Shown in pieces: positions 9,411 through 19,463 of a stretch of 64,000 nt of DNA (position 1 is its first letter; every line of letters begins with the position of its first letter). The stretch comes from Lepidostoma basale (lineage: Eukaryota > Arthropoda > Insecta > Trichoptera > Lepidostomatidae): contig JAHDVF020001465.1 in the NCBI GenBank assembly GCA_022606425.2, positions 868,001 through 932,000 of the forward strand. Reading direction: 5' to 3'. The position numbers and the translations under genes are program-made. A model generated the notes under the pieces. It had not been told where the DNA came from. It saw only the letters and a program-made list of their open reading frames with translations, and ran no database searches.

Positions 9411-10608
9411 GGCCCTTACATATGAAATTGGCGTTTTGTATTGGAGGAACATAAAGATGGATTTTTTTGAACATAGGAACATTTAGAACATTTAGGAACA
9501 TAAACATTGATTTTTTTTAAATATAATATATTTATTTAATCAAAGTATGTACCATTGCTATCTATGCACTTTTGCCATCTCATAGGTAGTTCATCGATCC
9601 CTTTACTAAAAAAAACCTAAGGACGGGAATCAATAAAATCTTTGAAGTCAGTTTGGACTGCCCCATCGGAGTTGAATTTTTTCCCTTGCAAGAAGTTATC
9701 CAAATTTCGAAAAAAATAGTAATCTGTTGGGGCAAGTTCCGAAGAGTACGGTGGATGTCTTAGACATTCCAATTGAAGCTCTTCTAATTTGGTAGCCGTC
9801 TGTTGTGCATTGTGTGGTCTAGCGTTATCATGAAGCAGCAGTGGCCTAGAGCGATTAACCAGCCTCGGTTGTTTAGCAGCTAGCTTTTCCATCATGGTTT
9901 GCAGTTGCTGACAATAGACATCTGCCGCAATCGTCTGGCCAGATTTAAGAAAGCTGTAGTGAACGACACCAGCACTAGTCCACCAAACGCTCACAAGTAA
10001 CTTTTTTGGAGTCGATTTTCGCTTGGGGCATGGTTTGGCTGGTTCAAGCAAGCAATTTGCTTCACTCAATTCGTGAGGTACCCACCTTTCAAGCTTTTTC
10101 ACCTTCCCAATTTGCTTCAAGTGTATTAAAACAGTTTTATCACTAACACCGCAGCCTGCAGCTAACTCGGACGTGGTTGGCGATGGATCCGCTTCCAAAA
10201 TAGCCTTCAATTCTTCATTATCAACATTGGTCTCCGGCCGTCCACGGGGCTTGTTCTGCAGGTCGAAATTTCTAGAACGAAAACGTTGGAACCAAAAACG
10301 CACTGTGTTTTCTTTTGCGGCACCGTCGCCATACACATCATTAATCCTTCGAGCCGTTTCTGCAGCACTGGTGCCACGGTGGAACTCGTACTCGTAAATA
10401 ACGCGATATTTCAAGTTTTCCATTTTGTAAACTGAGTGACGCAAAGAAAAAAAACAATTGAGGAAAAAACAAATGAATTATAATTTTATTATCGAAACAC
10501 AAATACTTGCTGTATAAAGCTGTATAAATTTGAATTAGGAATTCCTAACCAAAGAGAAGATATTTGAGATCAAAGTTGCCAGTACGGCAAAACGCCAATG
10601 TAAGGACC
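9411..10608 (-). mobile_element. mariner transposon (about 1.2 kb) with TA target duplication
   Basis: Inverted ends: GGCCCTTACAT at 9411 and, on the other strand, GGTCCTTACATTGGCGTTTT at 10608. The left end has a 6-bp insertion relative to the right. TA flanks both ends (9409-9410, 10609-10610). Removing the element restores the C1 LINE reading around AGTATTA. It contains a defective transposase gene. Confidence 0.88.
9617..10444 (-). pseudogene. mariner transposase, internally deleted
   Basis: 275 codons, open throughout. The likely natural start is the second Met (MENLKYRV, residue 7). The N-terminal half is the paired HTH DNA-binding region (SAAETARRINDVYG, then TVRFWFQRFRS). The C-terminal half is the DDE domain. 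HDNARPH and APTDYYFF supply the second and third aspartates, spaced by exactly 34 residues, the mariner DD34D pattern. About 45 residues are missing after residue 130 (HELSEAN joins CLLEPAKP), which removes the first catalytic Asp. The protein could bind ends but not cut. The ORF ends DSRP and stop, shorter than the usual 340-350 residues. Confidence 0.9.
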
Positions 10609-10610
10609 TA

Positions 10611-10760
10611 ATATTAGGATAGTGACGTTAAATTTAAGAAACTTCTAAAGACTGCACTGTTCGGTCAGTCATTTCCTAGTGCGCCCTTGTAGTTATTGAT
10701 TTTACATAATGGCGCACTTAAAATACAAGTCATCAGAATAATAATAATAATTCTAAAATA
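10611..10760 (+). pseudogene. CR1-like LINE family C1, right part and 3' hairpin
   Basis: Continues 9335-9410: DSDVKFKKLLKTALFGQSFP, SAP and stop. Then the terminal hairpin GTGCGCC ... GGCGCAC (10679-10716) and an (AAT)n tail near 10741-10751. Confidence 0.8.
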
Positions 10761-10814
10761 AAATATCTAGTATCAGTCATTTTCACTCGTAGTAATTTTA
10801 AGTATTATAGAATC

Positions 10815-11515
10815 TTGTTTTACGTATCTACGTATTTTACGTATTTACGTGAATTTACGTATCTGGGCAGCATGTTTACAAGAGACGGAAAAATGGAGAA
10901 AGACATCGAAAGGAGGGTTCGTGCTGGGAATAAAATAAATGGCGCACTCAAAGTCATTACTGCAAATAGAAATATATCCACAGAAGTAAAGGTGGCAGTA
11001 CACAATGGAGTTCTAGTGCCAACCCTCATGTATGGAAGTGAAGCTTGGAGCTGGCAAAAGAAGGATGAAAGCAGGATAAACGCCGTAGTAATGAGATCAC
11101 TAAGAAGAATGTGCGGGAAAACGTTGTATGATAGAATACCGAACGATGAAATAAGAAAGAAATGTAAGACAGATGACTGCATCATGAACAAAATTAAAAA
11201 AGGATCCTTGAGATGGTTCGGACATATGGAACGAATGGATGAGAGTAGAATGGTTAAAAAGTTGTACACAAGCAGCGTGAGTGGGAAAAGAAGCCGAGGA
11301 CGACCGAGGAAAACATGGCATGACCAAATTAACCAATTACTAAAAGGCGGCCACATTCGAAGTCGGAATAATCGACGTGCGTGCATGGTGCGATGTATGA
11401 ATGTGGAGGAAGCCCGAGAAGTGTGCCAGGACAGGCCAGTGTGGCGATCCATCCTCTTTGCCTACCCCTCCGGGGAAATGGCGTGATGGTTAGTTAGTTA
11501 GTTAGTTTAGTTATA
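10815..11515 (+). pseudogene. Family R LINE, best-preserved C-terminal ORF
   Basis: 223 codons open to the stop at 11486. The frame reads FTYLGSMFTRDGKMEKDIER, LVPTLMYGSEAWSWQKKDES, LRRMCGKTLYDRIPN, LRWFGHMERMDESRM, RGRPRKTWHDQINQLLKGGH, RSILFAYPSGEMA. This is the region after the RT catalytic core plus the C terminus. RT and endonuclease are missing. The tail GGTTAGTTAGTTAGTTAG follows the stop by 3 bp. The 5' junction carries five TTTACGTA-like repeats (10819-10863), which are not part of the LINE. Confidence 0.85.
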
Positions 11516-11539
11516 ATTTTGTTTACTATCCCTGATGTG

Positions 11540-11640
11540 ACAGTGTCATCAGTGTATTGATGCCAGCTAGCCTGGCGAAGCCGGTCGAAATAAAGGCAAA
11601 AGTGTAAGTAATCATTAAAAAACATCGTTTTATTGAATTA
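11540..11640 (+). repeat. Fragment of palindromic family P3
   Basis: Contains TTGATGCCAGCTAGCCTGGC then CGAAGCCGGTC, followed by AAATAAAGGCAAAAGTG and AAACATCGTTTTATT. It matches the reverse complement of 55500-55620 and also 38897-38948. It shows the same hairpin-GAA-palindrome-C pattern as family H. Confidence 0.55.
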
Positions 11641-11699
11641 TTATTTAAAATGAACTTCTATCAAGAGATTTCAGTAAAATCATTAGACGAATTTATATA

Positions 11700-11918
11700 A
11701 ATTAAATCACTGTTTTTTCCACTTTTGAGTTTATTTTTCTCGTAATGTTTCGAAGGCTTACACCTTCATCATGGGGAGAACGATATAAACTAATGTTTAC
11801 ATCGTTCTAAACTAAATGTTTATATCGTTCTCCCGGTGATGAAGGTGTAAGCCTTCGAGATATATTTCGCGAAAAATAAACTCAAAAGTGAAAAAAAAAC
11901 AGTGATTTAATTCATAAA
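11700..11918. repeat. Palindromic (foldback) element
   Basis: Arms of about 85 bp (11703-11790 and 11825-11915) are near-perfect inverted repeats (AAATCACTGTTTTTTCCACT ... AGTGATTT). Each arm carries a TGATGAAGG, GTAAG, CCTTCGA hairpin, followed in one arm by AAAC. No coding sequence is seen. Confidence 0.8.
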
Positions 11919-11929
11919 AAAATCGTCAT

Positions 11930-12465
11930 TATGGAATTCCACAGTGTTAACGCCTTAAGTTTATCTAAAATCATTAGATTATAATAATTGTTTAATATGT
12001 AATTTTACGTATTTTTTGAAAAAACAATAAATATTAAAAAATTATATTAAAATTTTAATTATTTTTAATTCGAGACTATTCAGCTGTCCCTCCCTTGTTT
12101 GCATCCGTGAAAGCGGGACACAGTATTGCAACGCAAGCTGAAAAAGCGAGATGGAAAAACTGCCGCATCTTGCGTTCAATACGCCTAATGGTGAACTCTG
12201 GCTTTGGACCCCAATAGACCTCTAAAACCCCAATTAGTCTACACCTACCGATCGTGAAACAACCACCAAAACAAGTGACGTTCGGATCGAACGACAATCA
12301 ATCGATTTGACACTTGTGACACTATTTAAAATCAATTGAATTCAAATATTTGAATTTCGAAAACGAATACGAACAATTGTGTGATTTGAGTCATTCGAAT
12401 GTGTAGTAGTTATTTACAGTATTTTAATCATACAAGTTATTGGTTTTTATTGACAAAATTGCATA
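11930..12465 (+). promoter_or_regulatory. 5' flank and probable 5' UTR of the tinman-like gene
   Basis: A TATA-like TATTTAAAA lies at 12322-12330, about 140 bp before the start codon. E-boxes CAGCTG (12080) and CAATTG (12336, 12373) and two NK-type ACAAGTG-like sites (near 12270 and, reversed, 12312) are visible. All are short and could occur by chance. No repeat family of the window matches 12060-12465, unlike most of the sequence around it. Transcription start is not determinable. Confidence 0.4.
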
Positions 12466-13504
12466 ATGATACAGCCGCCTACTTATTACGGAAATAAACA
12501 TATAATTTGTTCCACGAACTCTGTGATCAAACCGGAAAGTACGTTTTTTAATTCAACTGCAAGTTATTTTGCAGAAGAGAATAATAACAGTTTTTGTGAT
12601 AGTGTCCTAATCAATAAGAATAGAATTGCGAGTGGCAGTTTCCAAAGTTGTGTTGGAAGAGATGAAGATATGAACAACAAAGATTGCGAAAAATCGACCT
12701 GTACGAGCGAAGAGGTCCTCAATGATGCTGAGGAATTGATTGACACAAATTCCGACTTGATCAATGGAAGCAACTTAACCACGCCATTTTCAGTTAAAGA
12801 TATACTAAATATAGTCGATCAGACATCAGAGTACAGTAAAATGACTAATTTTAATGACAGTTTCGAGCCTGAGGAAGACAGCATCAAAAACGTTGATGTG
12901 CTTGTTGAAGACACGCCAAAGGGTTACTCCGAAGGATATACGTATCCAAATCAGTACCACTACACGCCCTACGACCATTCTGAATACTACAATTCATTTC
13001 ATGGCAACCAACATACGAATTTAGCGTTTTATGGAACACAAGAACATCACAATATGTACTTTTCTAATCAATATGAATCAAACACTTACCATGCTCCAAT
13101 ACTTCCTGAATACTGTCCAAATTATACACCGATAACTAATAATATACCAGGATGTCACTACAATCCAAATATTTGTTATACAAATACATACAATGGGTAT
13201 CAAAGCGAAGTCTTCAGCCAAATTCCGGCTTCGAGCGACTCCTCAAAACAAGCATCAGCCGTATCTTCTACAGCTTCGGTGGATTTGAGTTTCCTCCCAG
13301 AAGATATGCAGAACGAGCGTAGCTCTTGCGCGCTGACGAATCCACCATGCTCATTTCGCCAGGGGATGGATCCTATTCTTGACGGGAATCCAGGAGTACA
13401 GACTTCGCAGTACGTTAGGCAGCTGAATTCGCTGTGTGCTCCTCAGGAGAAGAAGGTCAAGGACTCCAAGAATGCAGATTCGGAAAGTGGCGATTCAATG
13501 CAAA
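12466..13504 (+). CDS. tin: tinman/NK4-type homeobox gene, exon 1
   Basis: Encodes residues 1-346 plus the first base of codon 347. The ATG at 12466 is the first after an in-frame TGA at 12451. Residues 106-120 (TPFSVKDILNIVDQT) are the TN domain, an EH1-like Groucho-binding motif found at the N terminus of tinman/Nkx2-5 proteins. Residues ~155-265 are rich in Tyr, His, Asn and Pro, a probable disordered activation region. The exon ends CAAA|GTGAGT, a good donor; reading past it hits a stop at 13530. Family knowledge: tinman specifies cardiac and visceral mesoderm as a nuclear DNA-binding factor. Some other NK2-class gene is possible, but the TN sequence and the homeodomain favour NK4. Confidence 0.85.
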
Positions 13505-13694
13505 GTGAGTCTATTTTTCTCGAGGAATGATGTAAAACTCCATATTAAATAATGAATACGATTGAAACCGTATGCTTTCTAGAAGTTTTATTATATTTTA
13601 TGTTAATGACATCTTTCGACTTTCTAAGGCATGAAACATTTGATAATGTCTCTAATTTATGGATAGGTAGTTACAAAATTTATTTATTTTGTTA
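13505..13694. other. Start of tin intron, with a trace of a repeat
   Basis: The block CTAGAAGTTTTATTATATTT at 13578-13603 matches the reverse complement of 55785-55815, part of the family P3 region. The rest is plain AT-rich intron. Confidence 0.4.
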
Positions 13695-13880
13695 GTGTCG
13701 GACGATCGGAGCGGGAGATGCCTATTGGTGGCGATGAGGTTCGCAACCCATCACACCGCGTCTCCCGCGGAGCGAAAAGAGAAGGATGGAGTGCCGCATC
13801 AGTAAAAGTGTGACAGTCCATTCTTTCTGCCTACCCTTTCGGGGAGACGGCGTGATGGTTAGTTAGTTAGTTAGTTCACA
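13695..13880 (+). mobile_element. SINE (family S1) sharing its 3' end with the family R LINE
   Basis: The body GGACGATCGG ... GATGCCTATTGGTGGCGATG carries a B-box-like GGTTCGCAACC (13739). The last ~60 bp, from GTCCATTCTTTCTGCCTACC through GGGGAGACGGCGTGATGG and (TTAG)n, match the family R LINE 3' end. Further copies at 39238-39390 and 62322-62505. It lies in the tin intron. Confidence 0.75.
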
Positions 13881-13978
13881 TAAAATATAAAAAAGCTTCG
13901 AGAAAAAATAACGTTTTCTTCTGGACGAAACGTTTTAACAAGACGAAATTAGTCACTCCTATAAAATATTTTAAAAGT

Positions 13979-14121
13979 TAACTAACTAACTAACTATCAC
14001 GCCGTCTTCCCGGAGGGGTAGGCAGAAAGAATGGAACGCCACACTGTTCTGTCCTGACATACTTCTCTCGATTCCTCTACATTAATACATCTTGTCATGC
14101 ACGCACGTCGATTTATCCGAT
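13979..14121 (-). mobile_element. Family R LINE 3' fragment in the tin intron
   Basis: Begins with (TAAC)n on the + strand, then the complement of the PSGETA region and the MTRCMNV region. About 140 bp, severely 5' truncated. Confidence 0.75.
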
Positions 14122-14393
14122 TAAATTTTCTATTTTAAAAGTTAAAAACCGCTATTCTTATTAAAAATGTAACACCTATATAATATGTAGTTGTACATCA
14201 TTGTTCAAAAATCAATAAAAAATATTTTATCTTTGTATTGATTTGAAAGGAAATTCTCTGAGATTGCAAGATGGAATAAATTACCTCATCTTGAGAAGTT
14301 GAGGGAAAACCATATTTTGAGAGCATATTTTCTTTTTCAAGATGAGATTTCCAGACATTGAGACATTTCCAGATAGACTGAAGGCGCTTTGTT

Positions 14394-14540
14394 ATGATTA
14401 TTATTATTATTATTATAATTATTATTAGAATAATAATAATAATAATAATAATAATACTAATAAAAATTATTTTTATTAAAATTATTATTCTAATTATAAT
14501 AATAATAATAATAATAATAATGATAATAATAATAATAATA

Positions 14541-14576
<36 letters not shown>

Positions 14577-14603
14577 GTTATTATTATTATTATTATTATT
14601 TAA
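14394..14603. repeat. AT trinucleotide microsatellite with inverted halves
   Basis: (ATT)n alternating with (AAT)n over about 210 bp. The halves are mutually complementary and could extrude as a cruciform. The poly-isoleucine reading frame here is not a gene. Confidence 0.85.
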
Positions 14604-14604
14604 A

Positions 14605-14782
14605 AAGCATATGTTAACGATGGAACTAGAAATAGAGGAAAACGCGGCTCGATCAAATAAATTAAATATTGAATCTCGGCTACGTGAGTCGGAGAAATTG
14701 ACGTGCGTGCATTACACGATGTATGGTTAGCAGTGCATTTTTTCTGCCTATCCCTTCGGGGAGACGGCGTGATGGTTTGCAA
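14605..14782 (+). pseudogene. Family R LINE 3' fragment in the tin intron
   Basis: The + strand shows VNDGTRNRGKRGSIK-like coding, then CCTATCCCTTCGGGGAGACG and the terminal GTGATGG. Frames are broken. The bases between 14782 and 15375 hold no recognisable feature. Confidence 0.65.
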
Positions 14783-15374
14783 GTTGGATTTTTATAATGA
14801 TGAGTCCCATAATGTGCATTTATTATAAAAAAAAGTGTCAGTATACATATTGCAAAAAAATCATTTATTAGTATCGAATAAAATGTTTAAGTTTATTTCA
14901 GTTTTTTTACAGTTTTAAATGGGAAGAAAAACATTTAAAAAAAATATTTCTCCGTGTAAAATATATATTTAAATAAATCACCAACATTTTATATCATTAT
15001 TTACTAAAAAATTTCATATATTTATATAGAGGATAAATGGTCTGAATGTAATTATCTGTGCTAAATAGTTAAATAAGGATCGTTAAACAAAGGTTTTAGT
15101 TTTATTATGAATTGAAATAAAAAGTTTCTTTCCATTGGATTTACTTTTATAAATAAGATAGGTTTTGTGTATGTTTTTCTTTAGCAAGTACAAAAGCATT
15201 ATGTCTGGATAGATTGCCCCTTTCAAGACAAATAAGGAGATTTCGGGAGCTCACCAGAAAAAGCGCGTCCTTGAAGTATTTTCTAGCGAAAAGGGCGCTG
15301 TGCATTTAACCATACCTATTTAGCAAAAGCTCACATGTAAATGGTTGTCGATTTTGAGATTTCAATTACAAAAC

Positions 15375-16035
15375 TAACTAACTGACATATTTCTCTCGCA
15401 TCCTGAACATTCATATGCACGCGCGTCGATTTCTCTGACTCCTCACATGGCCCACATTCAATATTTGGTTTATTTGACCGTGCCACGTTTTCCTCGGTCT
15501 TCCTCTATTTCTGGTTCCATTTACACCGTTAACATATAATTTTTTTACCATTCTTTCTTCATTCATTCTTTCCATATGTCCATTCCATTCCATATGATGA
15601 TCATTATTTTGATCATAACACCATCATTCGCACCGCATTCACTTCTTATATTTTCATTCGACACTCTATCATACACATTTGTCTAAGAGATCTCTTTTCT
15701 ACTGCATTTATTCTACTTTCATCCTTATTTTGTCAGTTCCATGCTTCGCTTCCATGCATAAGGGTCGGTAGCAGAACACCATTGTGCACTGCCCTTCTAG
15801 TTTTTTTGGATAGGTTTTTGTGTGCGATGACAACTCAAAGTGCACCATTCACTTTGTTGCCTGCCCCAACCCTTCTTTCAATATCCCTCTCCACTCGCCC
15901 ATCCCTTGTAAATATACTACCTAAATACACGAACTCATCTACTTGCTCTAAATTTTCACCATTCACGCTAATGTTGCAGACTCTCATAAAAAATGCGAAA
16001 TATGACATATGTGCTTTTGACAAATAGGTATGCAA
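15375..16035 (-). pseudogene. Family R LINE fragment, antisense in the tin intron
   Basis: Upstream coding at 16035-15835 (GENLEQVDEFVYLGSIFTRDG, RRVGAGNKVNGAL) and downstream coding at 15593-15411 (NGHMERMNEERMVKKLYVNG, RGRPRKTWHGQINQILNVGH). The 3' end near 15375 has lost most of the tail. It stops about 95 bp short of the exon 2 acceptor. Confidence 0.82.
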
Positions 16036-16130
16036 TTATCATTGGCATTATCAAATTATTGATATAATCAAGGGAGTCCTATTTTTAAATAAAATAGAAC
16101 ACATTTAAATAACGAGTCTTTTTGTTTCAG

Positions 16131-16855
16131 AAAACCAGGTCACTAGTTCGAAGACGGAGCTGAGAAAAAACGGAAAACAGCGCTGCAAGCGAAAACCTAG
16201 GATACTCTTCTCACAGGCCCAAGTGTACGAACTGGAAAGGAAATTCAAACAGCAAAAATACCTATCCGCCCCTGAACGAGAACAAATGGCACAGACTCTA
16301 AAACTTTCATCCACGCAGGTAAAAATATGGTTCCAAAATCGAAGATACAAAAACAAAAGGCTAAGAAACCCAGAAACAAATGCTGTTCCAAATGATTCAA
16401 ATAGAATCAATAATAATAAACCAATTGATGCTATTGGCTGTAACGCCAGTATTAATCACGTGTCTGTCATTGGAAATTTAAAACAAGAACAGAATAAAAA
16501 TATCAATAGTAAATTCAATTTAACGCTTTCGAACTCTAGTAAAAAAGTCACTTCGACAAATTTGGTTAAAAATAATAAGAAATTTTTCGATTTAAATATC
16601 AATTCAGATAGTAAATGCAACAATGACACTGTCAATCGTTTCGCAAGAGATTTTGATAAGAAAATTGATAGTGTCAAAGCGGCTAGTTCAAGATCATACG
16701 TGGTTTCTTCAGAATCCTATATTTTGGATAAAGAAAGTACCTTAAAGCTACTTGAAAATAGGTCATTCTACCAAGGTATTGCGGGCAACTCAGATAGAGA
16801 TTCAAGTAATTATTATCAAATTGGTACTAAAAATGATATCTGTAATACATTTTAA
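16131..16855 (+). CDS. tin: tinman/NK4-type homeobox gene, exon 2 (homeodomain)
   Basis: Acceptor TTTTTGTTTCAG ends at 16130. The exon begins with the last two bases of codon 347, so the frame joins exon 1 exactly (1039 + 725 nt, 588 codons with stop). Residues 366-425 (16187-16366) are a full homeodomain: [37 protein letters not shown], then [14 protein letters not shown]. Trp48, Phe49, Asn51 and Arg53 are present, and Tyr54 marks the NK2/NK4 class that reads AAGTG cores. No NK2-specific domain is seen in the 160 residues after it, which are Asn/Ser/Lys-rich. Stop TAA at 16853-16855. The shorter frame starting at 16223 is only the open part after a GTG and is not a separate start. Confidence 0.9.
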
Positions 16856-17775
16856 TCTTATAAAGTATTCTAATAATAATTGTGTTTTAATTAAAAACTT
16901 CTTATTCTTAAAAAAATATGCCTTCTTTTGTAAGCCACATTTATTTAAAATAATTTTTAAATGTAAATAATATTACCATATGCATTCTCGTACTAATTTA
17001 CAGATTTTTTTTATATTTTATAATGTACAGTAAAATTATATTACGAATGTAGTAAAAACGGCCCTATGGAGTACTAGAATCAAACGATTTTTTTCTCAAT
17101 ACAAAATGTCTTATCCATAACGCTTAGAGGAATTAATGAAATTTAATTTTTTTTTCATAAATCACATGTTGTTCTTACAATTATAATATATAAAATAATT
17201 TATATCGATTATTTTTACTGTCATAAACCTTTAAAAATAATATATCAAGGTAAATAAAATAGTGTTAGCGGAAATACAGTGTTTTATTAATGAAAATGCA
17301 TTATTTTCTAAAATTTGTTTGAACAGGATGAAATTTTTGTAATTATTTCGTTATTTATATTCATTTTTTAAAATACTATTTGATCTAATTTTGTATATAA
17401 TGTTATGTCTAGTTTATAATACTCGTATATTGTCTGATTAATATTACTTTTCCTTAACGTACCTACTTTCTTACAATATTTTAAATAATTAAGAATCTAA
17501 GTTTAAAATAAAAATTATACCATGTACTATAAGTATCGAAATACATTATATTTTTTAACAATTCAGATTTTTCATTATATTCGCAATATTATATAATTAT
17601 ACGGTTTATTTTTGTATAGAATCTATTCATCGTTTCACAATACTTAATTTGTAAATACTTAATTACGCATTTAAATACATTTATATTATATACCTATTAT
17701 AAAAGATACCAAAAATATTTTTAAAAACAACATTCAATAAAAACCATAAATTACATATTTTTCTTTATTTATTTT
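16856..17775 (+). other. Probable tin 3' UTR and downstream AT-rich DNA
   Basis: Very AT-rich, with no LINE or SINE match. AATAAA signals occur near 17252 (GTAAATAAAATAG), 17505 and 17736. The last precedes the next LINE by about 40 bp. Which one is used cannot be told. Confidence 0.45.
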
Positions 17776-17779
17776 CATC

Positions 17780-18440
17780 TCATTTATCAATTCCTTCGTC
17801 GTGTCCCGACTAGATTACTGCAATGGAGTCTACGCCAACATCCCCAAACAGCAAACAAATGAACTCCAGTCTGCATTCAATGCAGCAGCAAGAATGATAA
17901 GGGGCGTGCCAAAAGGTTATCACATAACAGAGCATCTTAAGGAGCTCCACTGGCTGAAATTTCCAGAAAAGATACAATACAAATAACTGCTGGACAGTCT
18001 ATATGGCGTTGCATGGAATGGCACTAGCTTATATATCTGTACTCTGCATCAACGAGAACTTGAATGACAGTCTACATTGCGATCACCCAAGTCTTCTGCG
18101 ATCGGTAGATTGACTGTGCCAAAACGCTGTCCAAGCACAAACTTCGGCGACCGAGCCTTCGCGGTAGCCGGCCCTTTAGCCTGTAACAATCTTCCAGCAG
18201 ACCTTAAGCGCATTGAGAATCAGTCAGAGTTTAGATCGAGACTCAAAACGCACCTTTTCAAATTATCATTTCCTGATAGGAAGGGCTGATCGACTACGTC
18301 AGGTGCAGCCCTCATACTAAACATGTTTACTATTATTACTATTTTTATTATTATTTTATCTAGTTCATAAAACGGAGCACACACACTTTCTACAGCGCCC
18401 TTGAAATGAATAATTCATAAAAATGGCCCTCTTTAAATTA
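17780..18440 (+). pseudogene. CR1/L2-like LINE (family C2), C-terminal fragment with complete 3' end
   Basis: Coding in two frames (17801-17986 and 18077-18289): SRLDYCNGVYANIPKQQTNE, LKELHWLKFPEKIQYK, then FGDRAFAVAGPLACNNL. A frameshift or stop lies near 17986. 3' UTR, then the hairpin CAGCGCCCTTGAAATGAATA ... ATTCAT ... GGCCCTC at 18393-18432. Bases 18440-18562 are featureless. Confidence 0.85.
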
Positions 18441-18562
18441 TACAATTTATTATTTATTATTATATTATCACATACCTACCTGTATATACATATTTTTAAC
18501 GAATTTTGTGGGAATTGTACGTTTTCTGTAAGTTTCGTGGTATATTCATATTTTGAAGGGGT

Positions 18563-18575
18563 AGTACCTACATAT
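18563..18575. repeat. Target-site duplication of the R1-like element, 3' side
   Basis: AGTACCTACATAT, an exact 13-bp match to 22366-22378. A near copy is also at 22348-22360. Confidence 0.6.
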
Positions 18576-19463
18576 ATAAGGTTCCCACCACCACCCGAGA
18601 CTGTTATAGGACGCAGCGACGCCCTTTCGTCAGTCTCGCTGCACTAACTAGGCCCGTTCCTTGTCCATCCGGGACTTACGCTAATTTAATTTAGCCTTTT
18701 CTTGTCATCAATCAAAAGGGTGACAGACCACATTTAATCTATTCTTTTAACCTTATATATCTCCCGCGCGGCCTCACATCTCTTTATTATGAAATAAAAT
18801 CAGAAGTAAATATTATATAAACCACATCTTAAATTAGTAAAAAAAAAAAAAAAACACATTAAAATGATATAAAACACACATTAATTCACAATACACAATA
18901 GGACAAATATATAACAAACTAAATTTTAAAACAAGAAGAAGATGGTGTATGAGAGAGGCGGGAAGATGTTAAGTAAGAATGAATAAATTGGGATGGGATG
19001 GATGGAGGACAGGTTTTAGAAAGAGCAGAAATTAATTTAAAAAAAAAAAAACAGTATTTATAAAAGACACATTATAAAGAGAAAAGTAGATCAGAACACA
19101 CCCACCAAGGGGCAGTGTAGACTTCCGGTCAAAACAAAACCAATGAACAGGAGCCAGTGGCAACATCCATGAGCAGCAACTCAGGGGCGCAGAAACAGAA
19201 AACAAAACTAAAATGCACAAAACTATTGTAACAATCATAGCGAACATACTATTCATAATTATCACAATAATTATAATAGCAATAATACCATAATAATAAC
19301 ATAACCAAAGACAAAGATAATAATAATCATTTATTTATAACTATCAAATTAATCATAATAGCAATAATAACACAACCAAAAACAATGACAATTTTAACAA
19401 ATAATGCCAAATAATTTATAGAAACAACAACATGGCACGAGAAGACATAGGGGAGTAAATAAA

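Noticed and set aside
11484..11515. (TTAG)n runs as interstitial telomeric repeats
   Set aside because: The unit is 4 bp (TTAG), not the arthropod TTAGG, runs are only 2-5 units, and every one sits at the 3' end of a family R LINE or its SINE.
12076..12297. A 73-residue minus-strand ORF upstream of the homeobox gene
   Set aside because: No recognisable motif and it overlaps the probable 5' region of tin; an open frame of this length is expected by chance.
14394..14603. A 69-residue poly-isoleucine ORF
   Set aside because: By-product of an (ATT)n/(AAT)n microsatellite.
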